Source: Tepidibacter hydrothermalis (GTDB lineage Bacteria; Bacillota; Clostridia; Peptostreptococcales; Peptostreptococcaceae). From it: 64,000 nt of DNA. Below the pieces are notes generated by a model, which saw only the letters and a program-made list of their open reading frames with translations, had not been told where the DNA came from and ran no database searches. The translations under genes and the position numbers were made by a program. Where the stretch lies: assembly GCF_029542625.1 (NCBI RefSeq), contig NZ_CP120733.1, positions 744,001-808,000 of the forward strand, written 5' to 3'. Position 1 is the first letter of the stretch. Each line of letters opens with the position of its first letter. Below, in pieces: positions 54,830-62,787 of this stretch.

Positions 54830-55489
54830 ATGAAAAAATGTATAAATACAATTATGACTTTATTATTTGGTTTTATAGTATGTTCAATAGGAATTATATT
54901 AGAAGTAAATGCAAATATAGGTCTTGGACCTTGGGATGCTTTTCATATAGGCGTTATAAAACACATACCAATGAGCCTTGGTAATGTTCAAATAGCTACA
55001 GGTCTTGTGATAGTATTGTTCACTACTTTTATGGGACAAATACCAGGATGGGGGACTATATCTAATATGATCCTTATAGGTATATTTACAGACATAATAA
55101 ATAATTCAAATATAATACCTGTCAGTGACAATATGCTTCAAGGTATAATAATGATGGTTATAGGTATTATACTTATGGCATTTGGAACTTATTTATATAT
55201 GAAGGTTCAGTTAGGAACAGGACCAAGAGATGGACTTATGGTGGTTATGGTTAAAAAAACAGGCAAATCTGTTAGATTTGTAAGGAATTTTATAGAGGGG
55301 TGTGCTCTTATTATAGGTATTATTCTTGGAGCACCTGTTGGTATAGGTACTGTGATTTATGTATTTGGAATAGGGTATGCTGTACAGTGGATATTTGAAT
55401 TATTTAAGTTTGATACAGGTGATGTTGTTCATAGATCTATCTTAGATGACTATAGGTTAGTATCACAGAGCTTGGCTTTAAAGAAATAA
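54830..55489 (+). CDS. YczE/YitT-like integral membrane protein
   Basis: The 219-residue protein has five to six membrane spans and the repeated LG(L/T)GP(W/R)D motif of the YczE family (IGLGPWDAFHIG about 29-40 and LGTGPRDGLMVV about 125-136). YczE-type proteins are widespread in Firmicutes with no established transport substrate. CAGGAGA precedes the ATG. It lies 50 bases after the methyltransferase gene and may be cotranscribed with it. Confidence 0.8.
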   Translation: MKKCINTIMTLLFGFIVCSIGIILEVNANIGLGPWDAFHIGVIKHIPMSLGNVQIATGLVIVLFTTFMGQIPGWGTISNMILIGIFTDIINNSNIIPVSDNMLQGIIMMVIGIILMAFGTYLYMKVQLGTGPRDGLMVVMVKKTGKSVRFVRNFIEGCALIIGIILGAPVGIGTVIYVFGIGYAVQWIFELFKFDTGDVVHRSILDDYRLVSQSLALKK

Positions 55490-55503
55490 AATATATTTAT
55501 AAT

Positions 55504-55535
55504 AAACGACATGGACTTTATAGTTCGTGTCGTTT
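55504..55535 (+). terminator. hairpin after the YczE-like gene
   Basis: AAACGACATGGAC pairs with GTTCGTGTCGTTT (two G-U pairs) around a short loop, with a T-rich tail. Confidence 0.75.
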
Positions 55536-55637
55536 GTTTATACATTACTTGCAATTAGACGAATTTTTTAGAATGAAGTCTTTCTATATAGGATAGAATA
55601 AATAGTAAATCCTAGTATTCTGGAGGAACAAGTTATA

Positions 55638-56723
55638 ATGAAAACAGAAATTATATCTGACAAAGAAGGCATATGTTTAATTACAATGTTTGTAATAGGA
55701 ACATCAGGAGTAATAGTTACTGGTCTTCAAGCTAAACAAGATTTATGGTTGTCTGTTATTTTGTCTATATTTATGGCGTTTTGTATGGCTATCATATATG
55801 CTAGGCTTAACTGTATTTTTAAAGGTGAAAATTTATTTTATATACTTGAAATATGTTTTGGTAATATTATAGGAAAGCTTATAGGATTATTATATGTCTG
55901 GTACACACTTCATTTGAGCTGTCTTATACTAAGAGATTTTGGAGAATTTCAATTGGTAGTACTTAAAGAAACTCCTATGATGGTTACTATGATGATAACA
56001 GCTTTTTTGGGAATATGGGTACTTAAAGATGGAATAGAGGTAATGGGAAGATATGCTAAGACTTTTGCTCCATTAATAGTTATTGTAGTCCTTACATTAG
56101 CAATTATGGTAAGTAATGAAATGCAAATAACTAATTTACAGCCTATATTATCACAGGGTTTTAAGCCTATAATGGATGGTGCTTTTTCTGCGTTTTCATT
56201 TCCATTTGGTGAAATTGTTATATTTACTATGGTATTTTCAAAATTTAAGAATAAAAAATTCACATATAATGTATATGTTTTAGGGTTGTTAATATCAGGA
56301 AGTATAATATTTATAACATCTACTGCTGAAGTTTTAATCCTTGGTGTCAATACGTGTATAGAAACGTATTTTCCGGGATATGTAACTGTGGGTAAACTTG
56401 ATATTGGGGATGTTTTACAACGTTTAGAAATAATAACCACTTTTATATTTATATTAGGTGGTTTTATTAAATTCAGTGTATGCTTACTAGCATCTGTTAA
56501 TGGAATTGCAAAAATATTTGAGTTGGATGATTATAGATTTATAGTTACTCCTATGTCTTATGCCAGTCTTAACTTAGCGTATATTACTGCTAATAGTAGA
56601 ATGTCATTTTTTGATTTTAGTTTAAAAATATATCCTTATTATGCATTTCCATTTCAAGTTATAATTCCTTTAATATTGTGGATTATAGCTGAATCAAGGC
56701 ATAGAAAAAGTTTAAATAACTAG
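55638..56723 (+). CDS. second stand-alone GerAB-family permease
   Basis: This 361-residue polytopic membrane protein is clearly related to the one at 3050 (matching SNKQG/SDKEG starts, DLW/DIW, DDYRFIVTP near 295). It belongs to the GerAB spore-permease branch of the APC superfamily. As with the first copy, no gerAA or gerAC gene accompanies it. Both share a TGGAGGAACAA leader directly before the ATG. Roles in germinant sensing or amino acid transport are both possible. Confidence 0.85.
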   Translation: MKTEIISDKEGICLITMFVIGTSGVIVTGLQAKQDLWLSVILSIFMAFCMAIIYARLNCIFKGENLFYILEICFGNIIGKLIGLLYVWYTLHLSCLILRDFGEFQLVVLKETPMMVTMMITAFLGIWVLKDGIEVMGRYAKTFAPLIVIVVLTLAIMVSNEMQITNLQPILSQGFKPIMDGAFSAFSFPFGEIVIFTMVFSKFKNKKFTYNVYVLGLLISGSIIFITSTAEVLILGVNTCIETYFPGYVTVGKLDIGDVLQRLEIITTFIFILGGFIKFSVCLLASVNGIAKIFELDDYRFIVTPMSYASLNLAYITANSRMSFFDFSLKIYPYYAFPFQVIIPLILWIIAESRHRKSLNN

Positions 56724-56762
56724 TAAGATTTATAGAAGTTATTATAAATCTTACTAGTTATT
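56715..56762. terminator. bidirectional terminator between convergent genes
   Basis: A perfect 20-base stem (AATAACTAGTAAGATTTATA and its complement) with an 8-base loop includes the stop codon of the GerAB gene and faces the end of the minus-strand gene at 56796. Confidence 0.9.
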
Positions 56763-56795
56763 TGTTTTAATATTAAGTGGTATTAATATAATAAA

Positions 56796-57860
56796 TTATC
56801 TCAACCAGTCGGGATTTCCAGGAACGAATGGTCTTTTTCCGTATTTTTTTCTAAACTCACTTAATACTTCACCGATTAATTGTTCATTTCCCTTAAATGT
56901 ATCTACTTTTTTTATAGATTCCATTTCTTGGCTAAAAGGACAGCTTGCTATACACATACCGCAGTCAGTTCCTAGGTATCTCCATTTTATATAACAGGTT
57001 TCTTGATTTACGATCCAATTTACCTTATCGTTACTAAATTTTTCAGTTTCGTTAGATAGAGATTGAGACGGACATGTAAAGGCACAGTTTTTACATAGCC
57101 TACAAAAGTCTTCAAGTCCAAATGTTATAGGTTCGTCTATTTCGAGTTCTAAGTCAGTGCTTACAACCCCAAGTCTTACCCTAGATCCATATTCTTTTGT
57201 TGTTAGTATTGTATTTCTTCCTATTTCACCAAGGCCTGCATCTTTGGCAACTAAACCTGGTATTAATAAATAGTTTGAATCCATATGATTACGAGCGTCA
57301 TATCCCAAATTTCTTATATAATAACTTAGTATCATACCTACTATAGCTGTATCAACATAACATTTTGAGGTTTCTATAACTTCGGATATCATTGGACCTC
57401 TATTTATCATATCTTTATCCATTTCGCATGCAAATACTATTGCATATTTATGATTGCAATTTATTTTTTCTCCATAGTTTTCTTCATGTCTTCCTCTATG
57501 AGTATAGAAATGATAATCTTGAAGCTTAGTTATTCCCACTAGATTTGCACCGTATTTTTTTGCAAGACCTTTTATTCTTTTTGTTATTACTTTTTTACTA
57601 CAGATAATTTTTTCTGGATTTATCTTACCTTCACATAAGTGAATTATATCTCCTAAAAATTGAAATGAAGCTTCTGGAATAGCACTATTGAGCTCGTTAT
57701 AAGTCATAGTTCCTTCTTCACATAGATTAGGTCTGCTTCGTATGCTATCATCGATAGATTTTTTATGTGGATTCTTCATATAATAATCTTCGTAAGCTTG
57801 TGACCCTTTTTGATAATTTGCTCTTGCGAACATAGTGTCTCTTTCATCAACTCTTTTCAT
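56796..57860 (-). CDS. reductive-dehalogenase-like corrinoid/iron-sulfur protein, no Tat signal
   Basis: The 354-residue protein has two ferredoxin-type clusters near its C terminus: C-x2-C-x2-C-x3-C-P at 253-263 (CRLCKNCAFTCP), and a set starting with an isolated Cys at 289, then CGMCIASCP at 300-308. The spacing C-Y-x2-W-x3-G-x2-C before the second set is that of RdhA proteins. The N-terminal RVDERDTMFARANYQKGSQ then YEDYY is also an RdhA pattern. The middle holds GLGEIGRN and EYGSRVRLGVV, a segment shared with the cobalamin-dependent epoxyqueuosine reductase QueG. There is no twin-Arg signal and no RdhB anchor gene, so it is cytoplasmic and probably not respiratory. Substrate unknown. It is shorter than typical RdhA. 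GGGGG precedes the ATG. Confidence 0.75.
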   Translation of the reverse strand: MKRVDERDTMFARANYQKGSQAYEDYYMKNPHKKSIDDSIRSRPNLCEEGTMTYNELNSAIPEASFQFLGDIIHLCEGKINPEKIICSKKVITKRIKGLAKKYGANLVGITKLQDYHFYTHRGRHEENYGEKINCNHKYAIVFACEMDKDMINRGPMISEVIETSKCYVDTAIVGMILSYYIRNLGYDARNHMDSNYLLIPGLVAKDAGLGEIGRNTILTTKEYGSRVRLGVVSTDLELEIDEPITFGLEDFCRLCKNCAFTCPSQSLSNETEKFSNDKVNWIVNQETCYIKWRYLGTDCGMCIASCPFSQEMESIKKVDTFKGNEQLIGEVLSEFRKKYGKRPFVPGNPDWLR

Positions 57861-58006
57861 AAAAGTTGTCCCCCTTTTTGAAAGAATAAAATTGTGTAAC
57901 TTAAGTATACTACATAATTACATATTTTTACTAATAATCTATGGTACAAACTTATTATATGTAATATAATTAAGATGCAGAAAATTCAAACTAAGGGGGC
58001 GTTATT

Positions 58007-58543
58007 GTGATCAAAAGAATAAAGGTTAAATTAGATGTTATTGAGAGTATGCTTTATTTCTGGCAGGCTACAAGTGAAAAAGAGAAGGTTGGAGAAGCTT
58101 ACATAAATGATATATCTCAATACGATGATATGAAGCTTATATATGATAGTGAATTTGGTGATGAAGAAGTTAGAACAGTATTAAGTGCAATATCAAATGT
58201 AGAGTTATTAAATACTACAAATAAAAAATCTAGAAAGTTTTGGAACAATAATATGTGGATGATGGAAGATTTAGAGTATACTAATATGATGGTATCTCCT
58301 GTTAAAGTATTGAATCTAGATTCTGTAATAGATGAATTGAATGAAAATAACAACTCTAACTATGAAGAGCTTGAGGTTGTATTTGTACCTTGGAATCATG
58401 ATGTATATAAGATACAAGGAGACAAGCTTATAGTGAATTTCTTTAGAGTAAAGCCTGACTTATTTGATGAAACTAAGGTTACTATAGAAGATATGGATAT
58501 AAAAGAGTTTATAAAGGAAAAACTTATAGAAATAGTAAAATAG
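58007..58543 (+). CDS. uncharacterised 178-residue cytoplasmic protein
   Basis: The protein starts with GTG behind AAGGGGG. It has no signal peptide and no membrane span and is rich in acidic residues. A notable aromatic/Asn stretch is FWNNNMWMMEDLEY at about 82-95, and the second half holds a beta segment (VVFVPWNHDVYKIQG). I do not recognise the family with confidence. It is divergent from the dehalogenase-like gene and followed by a terminator, so it appears monocistronic. Confidence 0.6.
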   Translation: MIKRIKVKLDVIESMLYFWQATSEKEKVGEAYINDISQYDDMKLIYDSEFGDEEVRTVLSAISNVELLNTTNKKSRKFWNNNMWMMEDLEYTNMMVSPVKVLNLDSVIDELNENNNSNYEELEVVFVPWNHDVYKIQGDKLIVNFFRVKPDLFDETKVTIEDMDIKEFIKEKLIEIVK

Positions 58544-58567
58544 GGGCTACATTTGTAGTCCCCTTTT
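58538..58567. terminator. bidirectional terminator
   Basis: AAAATAGGGGCTACA pairs with TGTAGTCCCCTTTT with one bulge and T/A-runs on both sides. It separates convergent genes ending at 58543 and 58583. Confidence 0.75.
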
Positions 58568-58582
58568 AGCATAAAATGAATT

Positions 58583-59434
58583 TTAATTTTTAATGTAGTC
58601 TATCATCTTATTATAGGAGTTTGAAGCATCTTTGTATCCAAGTTCATATAAACTATTTATATTTTTATAATTCTTATCAAGCGTATTCAATTTTACAGGT
58701 TGACTTGGTGATATAACAAAAGCTTTGCCATTTTTTTGTTGTTCACTAACATATTTTAATGAATCGTTGTATACATCATAGCAATTATCTATAGCTTCTA
58801 CTAGAGTAATGTTATCTGTATAAAACTTTTTAGCAAGTCTCTTTAGATATCTAGGCTTTTTACTTGATTCTTCCTGGCTTGTAAGAATTACTATATTTTT
58901 ATTGTTTCCATCATTCTGAGATTTTTTTATAGGGATTGGATCTGAAATCCCGCCATCTAAAAGCTGCATTTTGTCATATTCTACAATAGGACTTACGAAA
59001 GGTAAACTACAAGAAGCTCTTATAACTTTCAATAAGTCATCACAATTATGCCTGTCTATATATACAGATTCACCATTTACACAATTAGTAGTAGTTATAA
59101 TTAGTTTTTCGGGAGCTTTATTAAAAGAATCGAAATCAAATAGTTCTAGTTTGTTTGGAATTTCATCGAATATAAAATCCATTCCAAGAACTGTTTTATT
59201 CTGTCTAAATAAATTTCTTAAATCAAAATACCTCTTGTCGTTTAAATACTTAGTATAAAGTATTTTTCCGAATCCATGTTGATTAGATATATAAGCCGAT
59301 CCATTACAAGCTCCAGCAGATACACCTATAGTATAAGGAAATCTTAGATTTTTTTCTATAAAAAAATCTATAACACCGGAGGTATAAACGCCTCTCATTC
59401 CTCCACCTGGTAATATTAAACCAATATTTTTCAT
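58583..59434 (-). CDS. patatin-like phospholipase
   Basis: This 283-residue protein has the patatin oxyanion hole GGGMRG (10-15), the nucleophile elbow GVSAG with Ser39, and the catalytic Asp160 in LLDGGISDP. It is expected to hydrolyse acyl ester bonds of lipids in the cytoplasm or at the membrane's inner face. It is similar to the bacterial YjjU/RssA-like group. No signal peptide. The start lies behind GAGGGTG. Confidence 0.9.
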   Translation of the reverse strand: MKNIGLILPGGGMRGVYTSGVIDFFIEKNLRFPYTIGVSAGACNGSAYISNQHGFGKILYTKYLNDKRYFDLRNLFRQNKTVLGMDFIFDEIPNKLELFDFDSFNKAPEKLIITTTNCVNGESVYIDRHNCDDLLKVIRASCSLPFVSPIVEYDKMQLLDGGISDPIPIKKSQNDGNNKNIVILTSQEESSKKPRYLKRLAKKFYTDNITLVEAIDNCYDVYNDSLKYVSEQQKNGKAFVISPSQPVKLNTLDKNYKNINSLYELGYKDASNSYNKMIDYIKN

Positions 59435-59597
59435 GACTTCACCCTCTTTTGTTAATATATCATATACATATTATTTACTTTTTGACAAAAAATATAATAT
59501 ATTTAAAAATGAACATTTAGTTCTATTGAATGCAAAATGTATATTTGCTAATATTTAACTGGGGAAATAGTTTTTATATTACTGAGGAGGAAAATGC

Positions 59598-60041
59598 GTG
59601 AATTGGGTATTGAAGAAATTTGAGGAATTAAATATAGAAGAGTTATATAAAATTTTACAAGTGAGAAGTGAAGTTTTTGTATTGGAACAAGAATGTCTTT
59701 ACCAGGATTGCGATGGAAAAGATGAAATATCATATCATTTATTTTTAGAACATGATGGAGAAGTACTTTGCTATTTAAGAATAATACCTAGGGGAATATC
59801 GTATGATGAGATGTCTATAGGCAGAGTTTTAGTATCTAAGAATAGGCGAAAAAAAGGTCTAGCTAGAGAAATGATGGTAATAGCCATTGATTTTATAGAG
59901 AGAAAATTAAATGAAAAATCAATAAGGATATCTGGACAAAAGTATTTGGTTGATTTTTATAAACAGTTAGGATTTAAAGAAGTATCGGATGTTTATTTAG
60001 AAGATGGAATTGAACATGTAGAGATGCTTTATAGTAAATAG
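59598..60041 (+). CDS. GNAT acetyltransferase, ElaA-like
   Basis: The 147-residue GNAT protein has the ElaA-type N terminus (LYKILQVRSEVFVLEQ, then YQDCDGKD at about 39-46), the acetyl-CoA-binding motif A in RVLVSKNRRKKGLAREMM (about 76-93), and FYKQLGFKEV near the end. It starts with GTG at 59598 behind GAGGAGG. Acceptor substrate unknown. Confidence 0.88.
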   Translation: MNWVLKKFEELNIEELYKILQVRSEVFVLEQECLYQDCDGKDEISYHLFLEHDGEVLCYLRIIPRGISYDEMSIGRVLVSKNRRKKGLAREMMVIAIDFIERKLNEKSIRISGQKYLVDFYKQLGFKEVSDVYLEDGIEHVEMLYSK

Positions 60042-60047
60042 ATATAT

Positions 60048-60072
60048 ACCCGCTTTTAAATAGCGGGTTTTC
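60048..60072 (+). terminator. intrinsic terminator
   Basis: ACCCGCT pairs with AGCGGGT across a 7-base loop and is followed by TTTCTT, 7 bases after the acetyltransferase stop. Confidence 0.85.
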
Positions 60073-60121
60073 TTATATTTTTAAAAGCTAATTTCATGAG
60101 TATATTAGATGTTGAGTGAAA

Positions 60122-60134
60122 AATGACACTCATT
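60122..60134. promoter_or_regulatory. palindromic candidate operator, distal site
   Basis: AATGA-CAC-TCATT, an exact 5-5 palindrome with a 3-base spacer, matches the site at 60307. The similarity between the two extends to about 20 bases in inverted orientation. It lies about 285 bases upstream of the PucR-type gene. Confidence 0.45.
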
Positions 60135-60196
60135 GAAATACCGCTATTTAGTTAATATTTTAATAAAACTAAAGATTACTTCTTATTAAATATCCT

Positions 60197-60238
60197 AAAA
60201 CTTCATAAACTCACTATGTTCAAACAATGAAGTTTTTT
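60197..60238. terminator. hairpin in the leader of the PucR-type gene
   Basis: AAAACTTCAT pairs with ATGAAGTTTT with a 20-base loop, followed by more T. It is well away from both neighbouring genes, so its target transcript is unclear. Confidence 0.5.
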
Positions 60239-60306
60239 AACGTCTATTTAAACGTAGCAATCTAAGTTTTATAGTAAAATAATAAGGAAAAAGTAGTTAA
60301 CATTTA

Positions 60307-60319
60307 AATGAGCGTCATT
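60307..60319. promoter_or_regulatory. palindromic candidate operator, proximal site
   Basis: AATGA-GCG-TCATT has the same half-sites and spacing as the site at 60122, 185 bases away centre to centre, and lies 112 bases before the start of the PucR-type gene. Confidence 0.5.
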
Positions 60320-60418
60320 TTTAAGTTATATTTGTTATAAATAATGTACATAAAATCAAAAAAGTATGAATTTAAGAATCTTAAAATAAAGATGTAATGT
60401 TTGCTGAGGAGGAATTAT

Positions 60419-61567
60419 ATGGGAGTTAAAGTAAGAGAAATAATTAAACTTGATAATTTTAAAAAATTCAGGCTTATAGCTGGAGCTAGTGGTATTGATA
60501 ATGATATAGATAAGGTTGGAATATTAGAATATGAGGTTATGGATGATTTTGAGGGGCTATTTAATAGAGGAGACTTTGTTATTACTAGTTTTTTCTTTGC
60601 AAAAGATGATATAAATCTTGTTAAAAAATCTATAGATTTATTAGTTGAAAGTTTTGTTGGTGCTTTGGCTATAAAGAATGTATATTATGATAATTTGCCT
60701 GATGAAATAATAGATTATGCCAATGAAAATGCATTGCCAATATTCGTATTCGACAAGGATATTATGTTTGAGGATGTAATAACTGACATTATGGACTGTA
60801 TAAGAAACAAAGATAATCATAGATTGATTGAAAGTAAGATTGATGTAATAATAAATTCGGATTTAAGTAAAGGAGTAATAAGGCAGCTAGCTCTTGAAAT
60901 AAATAGTTGTTTTAATGAAAATGTAGTTATATCATATTGTAGACCAAGGAAATATTTAAGTGAAGAAAATATTATAGATATAGTAGAAAATATTAAAAGA
61001 TTTAACAATATAGATATAGGCGTATCTATTTTAAAATACAAGATGGGCATACTTGTCATTTATAGTTATGAGAAAGATGTCAAAACTAGATTATATGATT
61101 ATTTAAATTGTGTTAATTTAAATAAAAATAATTATTATATAGGAATTAGCAATAATCATTCTTTAAAATATATAAATACTGCTATACAAGAAAGTTTATA
61201 TTGCATGAAGTATAATGTAACTGAAAAAGATGAAAAAATTTATTATAGAGATATAGGAATATATAAGATGATAATGCCTTTTATAGATACTGTATGGGCA
61301 AAAAATTTCTATGAGGATATAATAAATCCTTTGAAAGATTATGATGTGAGATTTAACTCCAATATTTTAGATACTGCAATAAAATATATAGAGTGTGACT
61401 GTAATATAAAGCAAACATCAGATTCTATGTTTCAGCACGGAAATACGATAAGATACAGAATAAATAAAATGAAAGAAATATTGAAAATGGATAATTTAGA
61501 GGCAAGCTTCAACGAACAATTATCTATTGCAATAAAGATATATAAGATATTAGAAAATGATTCATAA
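60419..61567 (+). CDS. PucR/CdaR-type transcriptional regulator
   Basis: The product of about 382 residues has an N-terminal PucR sensor domain (about 1-120), a middle GGDEF-like/CdaR region (about 150-290), and the C-terminal PucR helix-turn-helix (about 320-380). The helix-turn-helix shows the pattern CNIKQTSDSMFQHGNTIRYRINKMKEIL, split here by the turn. Members control purine, amino acid or sugar acid catabolism, usually as activators of neighbouring genes. The start at 60419 follows TGAGGAGG; the in-frame TTG at 60401 overlaps that site. The two AATGA-N3-TCATT palindromes upstream are candidate binding sites. Targets are probably the amino-acid genes that follow. Confidence 0.87.
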   Translation: MGVKVREIIKLDNFKKFRLIAGASGIDNDIDKVGILEYEVMDDFEGLFNRGDFVITSFFFAKDDINLVKKSIDLLVESFVGALAIKNVYYDNLPDEIIDYANENALPIFVFDKDIMFEDVITDIMDCIRNKDNHRLIESKIDVIINSDLSKGVIRQLALEINSCFNENVVISYCRPRKYLSEENIIDIVENIKRFNNIDIGVSILKYKMGILVIYSYEKDVKTRLYDYLNCVNLNKNNYYIGISNNHSLKYINTAIQESLYCMKYNVTEKDEKIYYRDIGIYKMIMPFIDTVWAKNFYEDIINPLKDYDVRFNSNILDTAIKYIECDCNIKQTSDSMFQHGNTIRYRINKMKEILKMDNLEASFNEQLSIAIKIYKILENDS

Positions 61568-61661
61568 AAAGGTTTGTAAAAATTACAAATATAACTCCTT
61601 TTATTATTAAAAATTACAAAGGCAAAGTGTGTTTAAAAATTGAATACTTGAATATAGATAT

Positions 61662-61696
61662 AAAAGAGAAAAATAAATCAGTTTTTCTCTTTTTTA
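61662..61696 (+). terminator. intrinsic terminator or attenuator before the cyclodeaminase gene
   Basis: AAAAGAGAAAAA pairs with TTTTTCTCTTTT across an 8-base loop, with more T after it. It ends 28 bases before the next start codon, so it may act as an attenuator for that operon. Confidence 0.7.
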
Positions 61697-61723
61697 GTAC
61701 AAAAAATACGAGGAGGAGTTTAG

Positions 61724-62776
61724 ATGTTTAAGGTTAGAGTTTTAAATGAAGAGGTTATAAAGCAAGTTATAGATATGAAGCAGGTTGTTGGGGCTATAGA
61801 AGAGGTTTATAGATTGAAATCAAATGAAAAGACCGAAGTATTTGATATGGTATTTCATGAGTTTGAAAGAGGTGTTGCTGATATGGATATTAAATCAGGA
61901 CATCTTAAAGGAGAAGATATATTCGGTCTTAAAGTGGTTTCTTGGTTTAAGGATAATGAAGATAAGAAGTTACCAATGTTAATTGGAACTACTATGGTGT
62001 TTGATAGTAAAACAGGAATGCCTATAGGAATGTTAAACGCTGAGTATATAACAGGAATGAGAACTGGAGCTGCTGGGGCTATAGGAGCTAAGTACTTAGC
62101 AAGAGAAAATTCTGCTGATTTATTAATGGTTGGAGCAGGTCATCAGGCTACTTTCCAAATAGCTGCAACATTGATAAGTATGCAAAATATAAAAAATGTT
62201 AGAATATATGATCCTATTGATTCGAACAATGCAAAGAAGCTTGCTGAATCTATGAAAGAATTATTAAAGGATAAGTTTTTATCTAAGTATGAAAATACAG
62301 ATTTATATGATGAGATATCTAAGAAGTTCAATGTAAATTTTGAAGGTGTAGATGATTTAGAAAAAGCAGTTAAGATAAGTGATGTAATAATAACTGCAAC
62401 ACCATCTAGAAAACCACTTATTAAGAAAGAATGGGTTAAGAAAGGAACTCATTTTAGTTGTGTAGGATCTGACATGAATGGAAAACAGGAAATAGATGAA
62501 AATATATTGGCTTGTGCTAGAGTTTATGTAGATGATATGAATCAAGCCCTTGATGTAGGAGAAATTGAGATTGGAATTAAAAATAAAACTATAAGTAAAG
62601 AAGATATAATTTGTGAAATAGGTGATGTAATAGTAGGTAAGGAAAAAGGAAGATTGAGTGAAGATGATATAACTGTTTATGATACTACAGGTATAGCACT
62701 ACAAGATCTTATGACATCTAAAATTGTATTAGATGCTGCAAAAGAGAAAAATTTAGGTGTGGTAGTAGATTTATAG
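61724..62776 (+). CDS. ornithine cyclodeaminase / mu-crystallin-family NAD(P) enzyme
   Basis: This 350-residue protein is of the OCD family, with a substrate-binding N-terminal part (KSGHLKG at about 68-74, GTTMVFD, TGMRTGAAGAIG) and a Rossmann domain with VGAGHQATFQI (about 137-147). TATPSRKPL and GSDMNGKQE line the active site. The family includes ornithine cyclodeaminase, alanine and other amino acid dehydrogenases, delta-1-pyrroline-2-carboxylate reductases and iminosuccinate reductase. Which reaction applies cannot be told from sequence. It forms an operon with the aminotransferase 11 bases downstream. AGGAGGAG precedes the ATG. Confidence 0.85.
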   Translation: MFKVRVLNEEVIKQVIDMKQVVGAIEEVYRLKSNEKTEVFDMVFHEFERGVADMDIKSGHLKGEDIFGLKVVSWFKDNEDKKLPMLIGTTMVFDSKTGMPIGMLNAEYITGMRTGAAGAIGAKYLARENSADLLMVGAGHQATFQIAATLISMQNIKNVRIYDPIDSNNAKKLAESMKELLKDKFLSKYENTDLYDEISKKFNVNFEGVDDLEKAVKISDVIITATPSRKPLIKKEWVKKGTHFSCVGSDMNGKQEIDENILACARVYVDDMNQALDVGEIEIGIKNKTISKEDIICEIGDVIVGKEKGRLSEDDITVYDTTGIALQDLMTSKIVLDAAKEKNLGVVVDL

Positions 62777-62787
62777 GGGGGATTGTA

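Noticed and set aside
56796-57860. Plain QueG (epoxyqueuosine reductase)
   Set aside because: The N-terminal MFAR-type motif and the C-Y-x2-W-x3-G-x2-C lead into the second cluster are dehalogenase-like, although the central GLG-IG-N segment is shared; kept as the main alternative.
60119-60321. Miniature inverted-repeat transposable element
   Set aside because: The paired sites are short, each is itself a palindrome, and no target-site duplication is visible; operators explain them better.
60401-60418. Upstream TTG start for the PucR-type gene
   Set aside because: It overlaps TGAGGAGG, the binding site for the ATG at 60419, and the extra residues have no family homology.
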